Position numbers and translations under genes: made by a program. A DNA stretch of 64,000 nt. It comes from Streptomyces gilvus. GTDB lineage: Bacteria > Actinomycetota > Actinomycetes > Streptomycetales > Streptomycetaceae. Below, one piece after another: positions 40,833 to 49,495 of the stretch (within the stretch, counting starts at the first letter, position 1; each line of letters opens with the position of its first letter). Below the pieces are notes generated by a model. It searched no databases and was not told the DNA's origin. It saw only the letters and a list, made by a program, of their open reading frames with translations. The stretch is from the NCBI RefSeq assembly GCF_022513565.1, contig NZ_JAKWBE010000007.1, forward strand, positions 62,001 to 126,000, given 5' to 3'.

Positions 40833-41485
40833 CCGATGTCCTTGATCATGGCGAAGCCGAGCCCGTAGGCGCTCATCCCTCTCCCGTACGCCCCCACGTG
40901 CACCCCTGCCTGCGTGGACCCCGCGAGCACCCAGCCGAACTCGGACTCGCGGTAGTGGAAGGGAGTGGGCACGCCGTCCACCGGCAGGGAGAGCGTCGAC
41001 CACTCGGGGCCGGCGAGATCGTCGGCCAGCGCCCACGCCGTCTCCGTCTGCTGCTCCAGCCAGTCGTCCCGGAGGCTGTGGTCCATCTGCCCGGGCCAGG
41101 TGAACGACAGCAGCCCCACCCCGGCCAGCCACGCCGCCGAGGAGACCGAGGTGGCCTCCAGCAGCCCCGTGCCGTCGGCGCTCCTGCGGGAGGGGTTCGC
41201 CGCGACCGTCACCACGACCGCGAACTTCTCCCGCGGCTCACCGGTGGAGCCGATCTCGTTCTTCACCGAGGGCTCGTCGCCGTGCCCGACCGACCCGTGT
41301 TCGACGGCACCGTCGGCCGCCGTTCCGACCTGCATCAGCCAGCGCGGCCCCGTGAAGGCCTCGTCGAGGCCGTACCACGGGAAGGGCGCCTGCAGGTAGC
41401 CGTCGACCGTGCGCCGGGCGGAGGGGACCTGTTGTCCGCCCTCCGCGGCCGGCGCCTGCGCGACTGCCCGACTCGTCGTCTCCAT
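40820..41485 (-). CDS. Hypothetical protein
   Basis: The 221-residue soluble protein begins METTSRAVAQAPAAEGG. It contains the Trp-rich blocks PFPWYGLDEAF, LSFTWPGQMDHSL, and ESEFGWVLAGSTQAGVHVGAYG. No domain is recognised. GAGGAGG lies upstream. It sits next to tatB in this conserved region; its function is unknown. Confidence 0.6.
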   Translation of the reverse strand: METTSRAVAQAPAAEGGQQVPSARRTVDGYLQAPFPWYGLDEAFTGPRWLMQVGTAADGAVEHGSVGHGDEPSVKNEIGSTGEPREKFAVVVTVAANPSRRSADGTGLLEATSVSSAAWLAGVGLLSFTWPGQMDHSLRDDWLEQQTETAWALADDLAGPEWSTLSLPVDGVPTPFHYRESEFGWVLAGSTQAGVHVGAYGRGMSAYGLGFAMIKDIGEYA

Positions 41486-41721
41486 TGCCCGGACGCCTCC
41501 TCGCTCTCGTCGGACCGGAGCGGCCCGCCCCCCTTCGGGCTGACTCGTCCGGTCCGCACAACAACTCGGCAGCATAGCCACCCCGCTCCGGGCAGCCGGG
41601 AAACCTACCGGCGCGTGGGTCGTATAGGGGGGCGGCTTCAGGCCGTGCGAGGGCGCGACGGAGTATGAAACGCGTCACGTACGACGGTTTCGGCGCTCCC
41701 GGCTGCCACGCGCCGTACGGC

Positions 41722-42180
41722 TCAGGTGGCGTCCGCGTCGAAGGGCGGCCGGTCGTCTTCCTCGGGCTTCTTCGTCATGTCGACGCGGCCGCCGGAAGAC
41801 GAGGAGGACGAGGTGGCCGAGGCGGACGACGAGGAGGACGAGGACGGAGCGTCGGTGTCGTAGCTCTGGACCGCCTCGGTGACCTCGGCCATCTCCTTCT
41901 TCAGGTCGAAGCCGTTGCGGATCTCCTTCAGCCCCAGGTCATCGCTGTCCAGGTGCTTGCGGATGAAGGTCTTGGGGTTGAGGTCCTCGAACTCGAAGTC
42001 CTTGAACTCCGGGCCCAGTTCCTGCCGGATGTCCGCCTTGGCGCTCTCTGAGAACTCTCGGATCTTCCGGATCGTCCGCATGACGTCCTGGATGACCTTC
42101 GGGAGCTTGTCCGGACCGAAGACGAGCACGGCGAGCACAATGATCGTCAGCAGCTCGAGCGGTCCTATGTCATTGAACAC
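41722..42180 (-). CDS. tatB: Sec-independent protein translocase TatB
   Basis: The 152-residue protein starts VFNDIGPLELLTIIVLAVLVFGPDKLPKV: a single N-terminal membrane helix with the Glu and FGP hinge typical of TatB, then an amphipathic helix. Its C-terminus is an Asp/Glu-rich region with two serine runs, longer than needed. The GTG start is preceded by AAGGAG. TatB helps export folded twin-arginine proteins. It lies downstream of htrA in the same orientation, as in mycobacteria. Confidence 0.9.
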   Translation of the reverse strand: MFNDIGPLELLTIIVLAVLVFGPDKLPKVIQDVMRTIRKIREFSESAKADIRQELGPEFKDFEFEDLNPKTFIRKHLDSDDLGLKEIRNGFDLKKEMAEVTEAVQSYDTDAPSSSSSSSASATSSSSSSGGRVDMTKKPEEDDRPPFDADAT

Positions 42181-42379
42181 CTGAAGCTCCTTGCGATGTC
42201 CTCGGTCCTCGGCCCTCGGCGGTCTGTGCGGGTCTTCCGTGGTCCGGGCCGGATCCACGGTACCCGGCGATCCCGTACGACCGGTACTGTCCCGAGGGTT
42301 CCGAGTGCGTCCGGGTGGTGGTTTTCCGGGATGTTTGCCTTGCGGGGCAGGAGTTTGGAACCCGTCTGTGAGCTTCCTG

Positions 42380-42430
42380 TCAGTTGCTGTCCGAGGTCAG
42401 TCGCTGTCCGGGGTCAGTTGCTGTCCGAGG
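42380..42430 (-). repeat. 17-bp tandem repeat, three copies, at the 3' end of the HtrA gene
   Basis: Units 42380-42396, 42397-42413 and 42414-42430 read TCAGTYGCTGTCCGRGG. On the minus strand each ends in TGA; the first of these in transcription order (42416-42414) is the stop codon of the protease, and because 17 is not a multiple of three the three TGAs cover all three frames. Confidence 0.85.
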
Positions 42431-44261
42431 ACCCGAGCACCAGCGAGATCGTCCGCTCGCCGCCGCCCCGGCGCACGGTGAGCCGCAGGCGGTCGCCGGG
42501 GCGGTGGGCGCGCGTCCTGACGATCAGTTCCTCGCCGGAGTGCACGCGTACGCCGTCGACCGCGGTGATGACGTCGCCCGCCTTGATGCCGGCCTTGGCC
42601 CCGGGGCCGCCCGCGGTGACGGCGGGGCCTCCGTCGGCGGCCTTCTTGCCGACGCGGGCGCCGTCGCCGGTGTAGTTCATGTCGAGGGTGACGCCGATGA
42701 CCGGGTGGGTGGCCCTGCCGGTGTTGATCAGTTCCTCGGCGACGCGCCTGGCCTGGTTGACGGGGATCGCGAAGCCGAGGCCGATGGAACCGGCCTGACC
42801 GCTTCCGGAGTCCGAGCCGTCGTCGGCGGACCGGATCGCGGAGTTGATGCCGATGACCCGGCCCCGGGAGTCGAGGAGGGGGCCGCCGGAATTGCCGGGG
42901 TTGATGGGCGCGTCCGTCTGCAGCGCGTCCACGTACGACACGTCGCTCCCGTCCGTGCTGTCGCCGCCGGCGGTGATCGGGCGCTCCTTGGCGCTGATGA
43001 TGCCGGAGGTGACGGTGCCGGCCAGGTCGAAGGGGGCGCCGATGGCGACGACGGGGTCGCCGACCTGGACGTTGTCGGAGTTGCCGAGCGGCAGGGGCTT
43101 GAGCCCGCGCACTCCGGTCACCTTCACGACGGCGAGGTCGTAGCCGCTGTCCCGGCCCACGACGGTGGCCTTGGCGGTGTCGCCGCTGTTGAAGGTGACG
43201 GTTATCTTGCCGCTGGACCCGGCGGGCTCGACGACGTGGTTGTTGGTGAGGATGTGCCCGAGGTCGTCCAGGACGAAGCCGGTGCCGGTGCCGGACTCCT
43301 CGACGCCGGTGACGTGCAGGGTGACCACGCTGGGCAGGGCCCGCGCGGCGATGCCGGCCACACTGTCCGGCGCCCGCCCCGCAGGCTCCTTCCCGGCCTG
43401 CGGCAGCGTCACGGCCCCGATCCCCCCGTCCCGCTCCAAATATGCCCCAATGACCCCACCGACCCCACCGGAAACCAGCGCCAGCACGACCGCTCCCCCG
43501 ACAAGCGCCCTACGCACCCGCCGACGCCGCGTGTCCTTGTCCTCAACACCGACACCGCGCTGCTGGAAGGGGGCGGGGGCCCAGGGGTCGTAGTTCTGCC
43601 AGGGGTTGGGGGTGGGGGCGGGGGTGGGCTCGAGTGAAGGGGTGGGGGTGGAGGCGGGGTCGGCTGGGGGTGGCGGGTTGAGGTCGGCCGGGGGCGCGAG
43701 GTGGGAGGCCGGCGTGTCCTGCGAGGGCGGTATCGCTGTGTCCTGCGTCGGTGTGACGGCAGGGTGTTGGACCGGGGGTGCTGGAGCCCAGGGGCCGGGT
43801 TCGCCGTAGGGCGGGGTGCCGTACGGGTCGGGGTCGTGGAGGGGGGCCGGGCGGGCGGCGAGTGTCGGGTCTGCCGCATCCGCCTGCGCCTCGGCCTCAC
43901 CCGGCGCCTCCGGCTGCGGTCCGCCCGTCTCCCGCGGAGCCGCCGCCGTGTCGGTCGCTGTCCGGGGAGCGCTCAGTTCATAGTCGCCGTCGGCGGAGGC
44001 CGCTCGAGGCGCGTCGGCCGTACCCGCGGCGGGAGCGTCGACTGTCCCCACCTCCACCGGGCGCGGCAGCTCGAAGTCACCCTTGGCGAGCGCCGCAGCG
44101 TGATCACGGTCCTGGGCCGGCGGCGCCAGCCGGAAGTCGCCCTCGGCGTCCCCATGGCCTTCCGGCTCCGCCAGTGTCGGCGTCGGTTCCGTGTGGCCGG
44201 GGCCCGTCTCGCGAACCCCTCGGTGCCACCACTTCGGCCGTGTGGGCTTCCCCTCGTTCAT
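42414..44261 (-). CDS. HtrA/DegP-type membrane-anchored serine protease with PDZ domain
   Basis: The 615-residue protease has about 250 residues of disordered cytoplasmic N-terminus (Pro/Ala/Glu-rich), one membrane helix (RALVGGAVVLALVSGG), then a trypsin-like domain with His in ILTNNHVVEP, Asp in GYDLAVVK and Ser in INPGNSGGPLL, and a C-terminal PDZ domain (ADGGPAVTAGGPGAKAGIKAG). It degrades or refolds damaged envelope proteins outside the membrane. It follows the sigma and anti-sigma genes with the same order as mycobacterial sigE-rseA-htrA-tatB, so it is probably part of the same envelope-stress response. Confidence 0.9.
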   Translation of the reverse strand: MNEGKPTRPKWWHRGVRETGPGHTEPTPTLAEPEGHGDAEGDFRLAPPAQDRDHAAALAKGDFELPRPVEVGTVDAPAAGTADAPRAASADGDYELSAPRTATDTAAAPRETGGPQPEAPGEAEAQADAADPTLAARPAPLHDPDPYGTPPYGEPGPWAPAPPVQHPAVTPTQDTAIPPSQDTPASHLAPPADLNPPPPADPASTPTPSLEPTPAPTPNPWQNYDPWAPAPFQQRGVGVEDKDTRRRRVRRALVGGAVVLALVSGGVGGVIGAYLERDGGIGAVTLPQAGKEPAGRAPDSVAGIAARALPSVVTLHVTGVEESGTGTGFVLDDLGHILTNNHVVEPAGSSGKITVTFNSGDTAKATVVGRDSGYDLAVVKVTGVRGLKPLPLGNSDNVQVGDPVVAIGAPFDLAGTVTSGIISAKERPITAGGDSTDGSDVSYVDALQTDAPINPGNSGGPLLDSRGRVIGINSAIRSADDGSDSGSGQAGSIGLGFAIPVNQARRVAEELINTGRATHPVIGVTLDMNYTGDGARVGKKAADGGPAVTAGGPGAKAGIKAGDVITAVDGVRVHSGEELIVRTRAHRPGDRLRLTVRRGGGERTISLVLGSSDSN

Positions 44262-44349
44262 GATCTCCCCACAGGTGACCGCGACGCAGTGCGCAGACGC
44301 GGTTCACCGTGGATTCAACCAGGTTCCCGGGCCGAGGCGCAGGGGCCGG

Positions 44350-45330
44350 TCAGCGAGTGGGGTCGGTGGGGGTCGCGTCGGGGAGAGGTGTGGCGAGGAG
44401 TGGCGTCGTGGCCTCCGGCTGCGCCGATCCTGAGGTCGGCGTCAGCGGGGAGGTCATGCTGAGCGGACGTATGAGCGGGGACATCACCGCGGCACCGGCC
44501 ACGACGGGTGCCGTCAGCGTGTGCATGGTCTGGTCCGCCCCGGCAGGGCTGGGTACACCCGGCAGCAGCGGTGCGGACACCTGGGTCGGGGCCACCGGGG
44601 TGTCCCCGAGGGTGCGACCGCCCTGCCCCTGGCTGAGCAGGGGCCCCGTGCCACGGCGCCGCTGGTTCTCGGGCGCCGCGGCCCCCGTCCCCGGCGTACG
44701 CGCCGGCGTCACATTGCTGCCCGCGCCGGAGCCCCCACGGGCGTCCGCGGCCGTGTCCGTCACCGCGCCGGTCGTGACCCCGCCGAGCGCGATCGCGGCG
44801 AGCGAGACCGCCCCGGCGGCGACGAACGCGAACCGCTTCCCGCGCGAGGCGGAGCGGTCGGTCTCGGGCCGGCGGACGTCATGGATGCGGAAGCCGTGGT
44901 CGGAGGCCGGGAGGGCCGGGGTGGGGGCGGTGTGCGGCGCGGCGGGGCTGTAGTCGAAGGCGAAGCGCTCGGGGCGTTTCAGGCCGAAGACCCCGGGGAG
45001 GGCGGAGGCGCCGGGTCTTGGGGACAGGCCGGCGAATCCTCCCCCGCCGAACGGCGAGCCATCGCCGTCCGGATCACCTCCCCCGGGCAGCCCCTGGAGC
45101 CGCGCGAGGAAGCTCTCGGAGGGGGGCGGCGGGGCCGCCTCCGCGAAGACGCTCTTCAACTCCCGCTGCGCGTCGGCCTCCGCCTTGCACTTGGCGCAGG
45201 TCGCCAGGTGGGCGAGGACTCGCTCACGCGTCTCATGACCGAGTTCACCGTCCACCAGGGCGGAGAGTCGGTCTCCCAGATGCTGCTCGGCGAGGCGCCG
45301 TTCGACGGGGTCGGGTCGTGATCCACTCAC
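44350..45330 (-). CDS. Zinc anti-sigma factor (RseA-like) with membrane helix
   Basis: The 326-residue protein starts [20 protein letters not shown] at the GTG that overlaps the sigma stop (GTGA). Near residue 40 HLATCAKC gives the HxxxCxxC zinc anti-sigma motif. A membrane helix ([16 protein letters not shown]) lies near residue 165. The rest is an extracytoplasmic Pro/Thr-rich domain. It should bind and restrain the upstream ECF sigma factor until envelope stress. The upstream 66 codons open in this frame are shadow sequence within the sigma gene. Confidence 0.87.
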   Translation of the reverse strand: MSGSRPDPVERRLAEQHLGDRLSALVDGELGHETRERVLAHLATCAKCKAEADAQRELKSVFAEAAPPPPSESFLARLQGLPGGGDPDGDGSPFGGGGFAGLSPRPGASALPGVFGLKRPERFAFDYSPAAPHTAPTPALPASDHGFRIHDVRRPETDRSASRGKRFAFVAAGAVSLAAIALGGVTTGAVTDTAADARGGSGAGSNVTPARTPGTGAAAPENQRRRGTGPLLSQGQGGRTLGDTPVAPTQVSAPLLPGVPSPAGADQTMHTLTAPVVAGAAVMSPLIRPLSMTSPLTPTSGSAQPEATTPLLATPLPDATPTDPTR

Positions 45331-46106
45331 GCGGTCGCGCCCCCTCCTCCCAGAGCGGCCACCCGGGGCACGAAGGAGCGGCGCTCGGAGGTCCGGGTCT
45401 GCGGCGCGCGGTGCGCGAGGGCCTTGCGCAGCTGGGAGCGGCCGCGGTGGATCCGGGAGCGGACCGTGCCGAGCTTGACGCCGAGGGTCGCGGCGATCTC
45501 CTCGTACGACAGTCCTTCGATGTCGCACAGGACGACCGCGGCGCGGAACTCGGGCGCGAGGGTGTCGAGGGCCTGCTGGACGTCCGCGTCGAAGTGGGCG
45601 TCGTTGAAGGCCTGCTGCGGGGTGGGTTCGCGGCTGGGCAGACGCTCGGCCGCGTCCTCGCCGAGGGCGTCGAAGCGGATGCGCTGCTTGCGGCGGACCA
45701 TGTCGAGGAAGAGGTTGGTGGTGATGCGGTGCAGCCAGCCCTCGAAGGTGCCCGGCGTGTAGGTCGACAGGGAGCGGAAGACGCGGACGAAGACCTCCTG
45801 GGTGAGGTCCTCGGCGTCGTGCTGGTTACCGGTCAGGCGGTACGCCAGCCGGTAGACGCGGCCACTGTGCATGCTGACGATCTCCTCCCAGGTGGGCGGA
45901 GTCCACGCCTGCCCGTCCGCGTCGGTGGAGAAAGTCGCGGTCTGGGCGTGGCCAGCGGCGTGGCCGGGGTCAGCAGCGGTGTCGTTCACGGATTTCGGCC
46001 TGCCCGCTGATCCGAGGAAGCGCCGCAGCACTCCAGCCCGGTCCCCGTTGGGCGCGGCCGCACCTCCCCTGTCATCTCTGGTGGTGTCCAGTGGAGCCCC
46101 TACCAT
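45327..46106 (-). CDS. ECF sigma factor (SigE/RpoE-like of the actinobacterial sigE-rseA-htrA group)
   Basis: The 259-residue sigma factor has region 2 ([23 protein letters not shown], then the [10 protein letters not shown] segment) and region 4 ([44 protein letters not shown]). The ATG at 46106 gives an N-terminus of about 80 residues, longer than minimal ECF proteins, as in the mycobacterial SigE family. It is cotranscribed with its anti-sigma factor (GTGA overlap). By synteny it is the mycobacterial SigE orthologue, not Streptomyces SigE of the cell-wall response. Confidence 0.9.
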   Translation of the reverse strand: MVGAPLDTTRDDRGGAAAPNGDRAGVLRRFLGSAGRPKSVNDTAADPGHAAGHAQTATFSTDADGQAWTPPTWEEIVSMHSGRVYRLAYRLTGNQHDAEDLTQEVFVRVFRSLSTYTPGTFEGWLHRITTNLFLDMVRRKQRIRFDALGEDAAERLPSREPTPQQAFNDAHFDADVQQALDTLAPEFRAAVVLCDIEGLSYEEIAATLGVKLGTVRSRIHRGRSQLRKALAHRAPQTRTSERRSFVPRVAALGGGGATA

Positions 46107-46335
46107 AGCCACCTCGCCCGTTAGGACCGGATAAGCGGTTTTACGAGAATTTGATCTGGGCTGTCGGGGCTCGTGCCGCCGCGTCCGCGGTTCCTCGAGC
46201 ACCCGATCGTCGTCGTGATCCAACTGTGTCCCCCCGCCGTCGTCTCCACCCCTCTAAACGCCCGGTCCCATCTGCGGGTTCCCGGGCCCAACGGATACAG
46301 TCACGCCCAGGCAACCACGGGGACAGGAGAGGGTC

Positions 46336-46968
46336 ATTACCGGCAACCGGCAGGCAAGCTGGGCGTTCGCCGACGCCTATGCCGCCGAGGACGAAGCGCT
46401 GCGCTGGGCCCGCGACCGGGCCCGTGAGGCGGGGCTGCGCTCGGTGTCGCCCGGCACGGGCTCCGCGCTGCGGTTGCTGGCGGCCTCCGTGGACGCGAAG
46501 GCGGTGGCCGAGATCGGCACCGGCACCGGCGTCTCCGGTATCCACCTCCTGCACGGGATGCGCCCGGACGGCGTCCTGACCACCGTCGACCCCGAACCGG
46601 AGCACCAGCAGTTCGCCCGTCAGGCCTTCCGCGCCTCCGGCTTCGCCAGCAACCGCGCCCGCTTCATCCCGGGCCGCGCCCTGGACGTGCTGCCCCGCCT
46701 CGCGGACGCCGGCTACGACCTGGTCTTCTGCGACGGCGACCGGCAGGAGGTCATGGACTACCTCGCTGAATCGTTGCGGCTGCTCCGTCCGGGGGGGCTG
46801 GTGGTCTTCGAGGGGGTCTTCGCGAACGGCCGCACGGTCGATTCGGGACCCCAGCCGACGGAGGTGCTGCGGCTGCGGGAGCTGCTGCGGGCGGTGCGGG
46901 AGAGCCAGGAGCTGCTGCCGTCGCTGCTGCCGGTGGGCGACGGGCTGCTGTGCGCCGTGAAGCGCTGA
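46336..46968 (+). CDS. SAM-dependent O-methyltransferase with apparent ATT start
   Basis: The 210-residue methyltransferase has the SAM motif VAEIGTGTGVSG near residue 55, DLVFCDGDRQ near 125 and the closing LLPVGDGLLCAVKR. The family N-terminus extends about 36 codons upstream of the first GTG at 46444 (ASWAFADAYAAEDEALRWAR is highly conserved in character). No ATG, GTG or TTG is available there, but ATT at 46336 sits six nt after GGAG, so an ATT start is likely. It is divergent from the ECF sigma gene. Its substrate is unknown; orthologues occur next to sigE in mycobacteria. Confidence 0.85.
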   Translation: MTGNRQASWAFADAYAAEDEALRWARDRAREAGLRSVSPGTGSALRLLAASVDAKAVAEIGTGTGVSGIHLLHGMRPDGVLTTVDPEPEHQQFARQAFRASGFASNRARFIPGRALDVLPRLADAGYDLVFCDGDRQEVMDYLAESLRLLRPGGLVVFEGVFANGRTVDSGPQPTEVLRLRELLRAVRESQELLPSLLPVGDGLLCAVKR

Positions 46969-47017
46969 CCGGCCACTGACGGTGACGCCGCCGGGGCGGT
47001 GACGAGGCCCACACAGA

Positions 47018-47050
47018 GCAACCCCGGCACCACTTGGATGCCGGGGTTGC
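47018..47050. terminator. Bidirectional terminator between O-methyltransferase and DUF3117 genes
   Basis: A perfect 12-bp stem GCAACCCCGGCA/TGCCGGGGTTGC closes the loop CCACTTGGA between two converging genes. Confidence 0.85.
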
Positions 47051-47074
47051 CGAAAGGGTATGGTCGCTTCCGCG

Positions 47075-47242
47075 TCAGCCGACGACCTTCTTGAGGGCGT
47101 CGCCGAGCGCGTCGGCCTCGTCAGGGGTCAGCTCGACGACGAGCCGACCGCCGCCTTCGAGCGGAACGCGCATGACGATGCCCCGCCCCTCCTTGGTCAC
47201 CTCGAGCGGGCCATCACCCGTTCGCGGCTTCATGGCCGCCAT
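47075..47242 (-). CDS. DUF3117 family protein
   Basis: The 55-residue protein begins MAAMKPRTGDGPLEVTKEGR and ends DALGDALKKVVG, matching the short DUF3117 family of actinobacteria. AAGGGGAAC precedes the ATG. Its role is unknown; as I recall, it lies next to tagA in mycobacteria as well. Confidence 0.85.
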   Translation of the reverse strand: MAAMKPRTGDGPLEVTKEGRGIVMRVPLEGGGRLVVELTPDEADALGDALKKVVG

Positions 47243-47615
47243 GCTCGTTCCCCTTCCTGAAACCAGCTCATCGTCAAAGCCGACGGCCCTGGAGGGCACG
47301 CGCGGTCCAGGCGTGGGACTTGGACACGCGACACCGGCATCGAACACATTGCTTCCAAGCCATTATCCCGCATCTCAGGACCCGATGACCAACATCAGTC
47401 GGCATCGCTTGGGCAACGCGCGCGAGCAAAACCACCCAATTCGGCGATGTGACTGCGATACTGCGCGGCCGCACGGACTTCCGCGCACCGGAAACCGACG
47501 GGAATTCTTTGACGCAGGTCACACGTCCGGTCCGGTGCGTGAGCGGCGATCTCCGTCATGCTGTCCTACGTAACGATGGCGTACTGACCGGTCGTACCAA
47601 CGGAGGGGACAGACC
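47243..47615 (+). promoter_or_regulatory. Divergent region between DUF3117 and enoyl-CoA hydratase genes
   Basis: This 373-nt gap has no supportable gene. A palindromic core ACTGACCGGTC (within 47581-47597) just before the enoyl-CoA hydratase ribosome-binding site resembles TetR-type operators of fatty-acid or phenylacetate genes, but it is not a perfect dyad. Moderate AT-rich tracts occur at about 47345-47460. Confidence 0.4.
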
Positions 47616-48419
47616 ATGGCCGACACCGTGCTCTACGAGGTGGCCGACGGGCTCGCGACGATCACCCTGAACCGGCCCGAGGCGATGAACGCGTTGAACA
47701 TCGCGACGAAGGTCGCGCTGCGGGAGGCGGTCCAGGAGGCGGCGGGCGACGGGGCCGTACGGGCCGTGCTGCTGACGGCCGCCGGGGAGCGGGCGTTCTG
47801 TGTCGGGCAGGACCTCAAGGAGCACATCGGGCTGCTGGCGCAGGACCGGGAGACCGGATCCGGGCACACGATGAGCACGGTGCGTGAGCACTACAACCCG
47901 ATCGTGCGGGCCCTGGCCGGGATGGCGAAGCCCGTCGTGGCCGGGGTGAACGGGGTCGCGGCGGGGGCGGGATTCGGGCTGGCGCTGGTAGCCGACTACC
48001 GGATCGTGGCCGACACCGCCGCCTTCAACACGTCGTTCGCCGGGGTCGCCCTGACCGCGGACTCGGGCATGTCCTGGACGCTGCCGCGGGTCGTGGGGCC
48101 GGGCCGGGCCGCCGACCTGCTGCTCTTCCCGCGCAGCATCAAGGCCCAGGAGGCGTACGAGCTGGGGATCGCCAACCGTCTCGTGCCGGCGGGAGAGCTG
48201 CACGCCGAGGCGGCGAAGGTGGCGCGGGCGCTGGCCGAGGGGCCGACGGTCGCCTACGCGGCCATCAGGGAGGCCATGGCGTACGGCCTGACGCACTCCC
48301 TCGACGAGACGCTGGACAAGGAGGACGAGCTGCAGACCCGGGCCGGGTCCTCCGAGGACCACATGATCGCGGTGCAGGCGTTCGTCAACAAGGAGAAGCC
48401 GAAGTACCTGGGCCGCTGA
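47616..48419 (+). CDS. Enoyl-CoA hydratase/isomerase (crotonase family)
   Basis: The 267-residue protein shows the crotonase oxyanion segments RAFCVGQDLKEH near residue 66 and NGVAAGAGFGLALVADYRI near 113. It lacks the second catalytic glutamate pattern that I could assign with certainty, so hydratase versus isomerase is open. It may be PaaG/PaaB-like. GGAGGGG precedes the ATG. It acts in the cytoplasm on enoyl-CoA intermediates. Confidence 0.85.
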   Translation: MADTVLYEVADGLATITLNRPEAMNALNIATKVALREAVQEAAGDGAVRAVLLTAAGERAFCVGQDLKEHIGLLAQDRETGSGHTMSTVREHYNPIVRALAGMAKPVVAGVNGVAAGAGFGLALVADYRIVADTAAFNTSFAGVALTADSGMSWTLPRVVGPGRAADLLLFPRSIKAQEAYELGIANRLVPAGELHAEAAKVARALAEGPTVAYAAIREAMAYGLTHSLDETLDKEDELQTRAGSSEDHMIAVQAFVNKEKPKYLGR

Positions 48420-48422
48420 GGA

Positions 48423-49001
48423 TCAGCCCTGTCTCGCGACACACGTCTGAAGATGGTCGTTGACCAGGCCGCACGCCTGCATCAGGGCGTACGCCGTGGT
48501 CGGTCCCACGAAACGCAGGCCTCTCTTCTTCAGCGCCTTGGACAGGGCCGTCGACTCCGGGGTGACCGGCGGGACGTCCGACAGGGTCTTCGGCACCGGT
48601 CCGGGCTCCGGAGCGTGGGACCAGATCAGGCCGTCCAGCTCGCCCGGCGCCCACTCCGCCAGCACCCGCGCGTTGGCGAGCGTCGCGTCGATCTTGGCCC
48701 TGTTGCGGATGATGCCCGGGTCGGTGAGGAGGCGGGCGCGGTCCGTCTCCGTGAAGGCGGCGACCTTCTCGATCCTGAAGTCGGCGAAGGCGGCCCGGAA
48801 GCCGGGCCGGCGGCGCAGGATGGTGATCCAGGACAGGCCGGACTGGAAGGCCTCCAGGCTGAGGCGTTCGTAGAGCGCGTCGTCGCCGTGGACCGGGCGG
48901 CCCCACTCCTCGTCGTGGTAGGCCACGTAGTCCTCGGTGGACAGGGCCCAGGGGCAGCGCAGCGCTCCGTCCGGGCCGGTGATGGCGGCGCCGTCGGTCA
49001 C
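48423..49001 (-). CDS. tag: DNA-3-methyladenine glycosylase I
   Basis: The 192-residue enzyme excises 3-methyladenine from DNA. It begins with the zinc-binding Cys near RCPWA, then YHDEEWGRPVHGD, and has the conserved LSWITILRRRPGFR. The closing C-terminal GLVNDHLQTCV is the usual His/Cys end. The GTG start overlaps the stop of the DivIVA-like gene (GTGA). It converges with the enoyl-CoA hydratase gene with only three nt between stops. Confidence 0.92.
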   Translation of the reverse strand: MTDGAAITGPDGALRCPWALSTEDYVAYHDEEWGRPVHGDDALYERLSLEAFQSGLSWITILRRRPGFRAAFADFRIEKVAAFTETDRARLLTDPGIIRNRAKIDATLANARVLAEWAPGELDGLIWSHAPEPGPVPKTLSDVPPVTPESTALSKALKKRGLRFVGPTTAYALMQACGLVNDHLQTCVARQG

Positions 49002-49375
49002 TGGTGGCCCTCCTGACCGTGCCCCGGCTTCTCCATGGAGACGTGGTGGGCCGCCGCCTGCGCGCCCGCCAGCGCGGACTCCAGGTCGGCGATCCGGGCG
49101 TCCCGCTCGGCGAGTTCGGCGGCGAGGCGGTTGAGGGCGTCGTCGACGTCCGCCATCCGGTAGCCGCGCGCGGCGAGCGGGAAGCGGAGCGCGTCGACGT
49201 CCGCGCGGTCGACCGGGCGGTCCGGCGGCAGGGGGTCCTGCAGCCGCTCGGGGGCCACCTCGGGCAGCGGTCCGTCGCCCTCCCCGCCGCCCACCACGGC
49301 CAGTGTCACCGCGGCGACCACGACGGCGAGAGCGACGACGAGGAACAAGAACATAACCATCGCTGTGGTCCCCAT
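48998..49375 (-). CDS. Membrane-anchored DivIVA-like protein
   Basis: The 125-residue protein has one N-terminal membrane helix (VMFLFLVVALAVVVAAVTLAV) followed by a DivIVA N-terminal signature (DALRFPLAARGYRMADVDDAL) and a short coiled coil (NRLAAELAERDARIADLE). It is much shorter than DivIVA itself. The ATG at 49375 was chosen; ATG 49360 is possible. A cell-pole or division role is inferred from the motif only. It is coupled to tag. Confidence 0.75.
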   Translation of the reverse strand: MGTTAMVMFLFLVVALAVVVAAVTLAVVGGGEGDGPLPEVAPERLQDPLPPDRPVDRADVDALRFPLAARGYRMADVDDALNRLAAELAERDARIADLESALAGAQAAAHHVSMEKPGHGQEGHQ

Positions 49376-49495
49376 GCTCGATGTACGGAAGCTGGATGTG
49401 TCAGGGTCCGATCGTGCCATGCGACTCTGACAGTTAGGGTCACAGGCGGCCGAAAGGCCGGAACACCCAGGTCGTACTAGGAGAGGTCACAGCGG

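Noticed and set aside
47501..47525. SigR-like element GGAAT before the enoyl-CoA hydratase gene
   Set aside because: After 18 nt the sequence is CGT, not GTT, and it is over 90 nt from the start codon.
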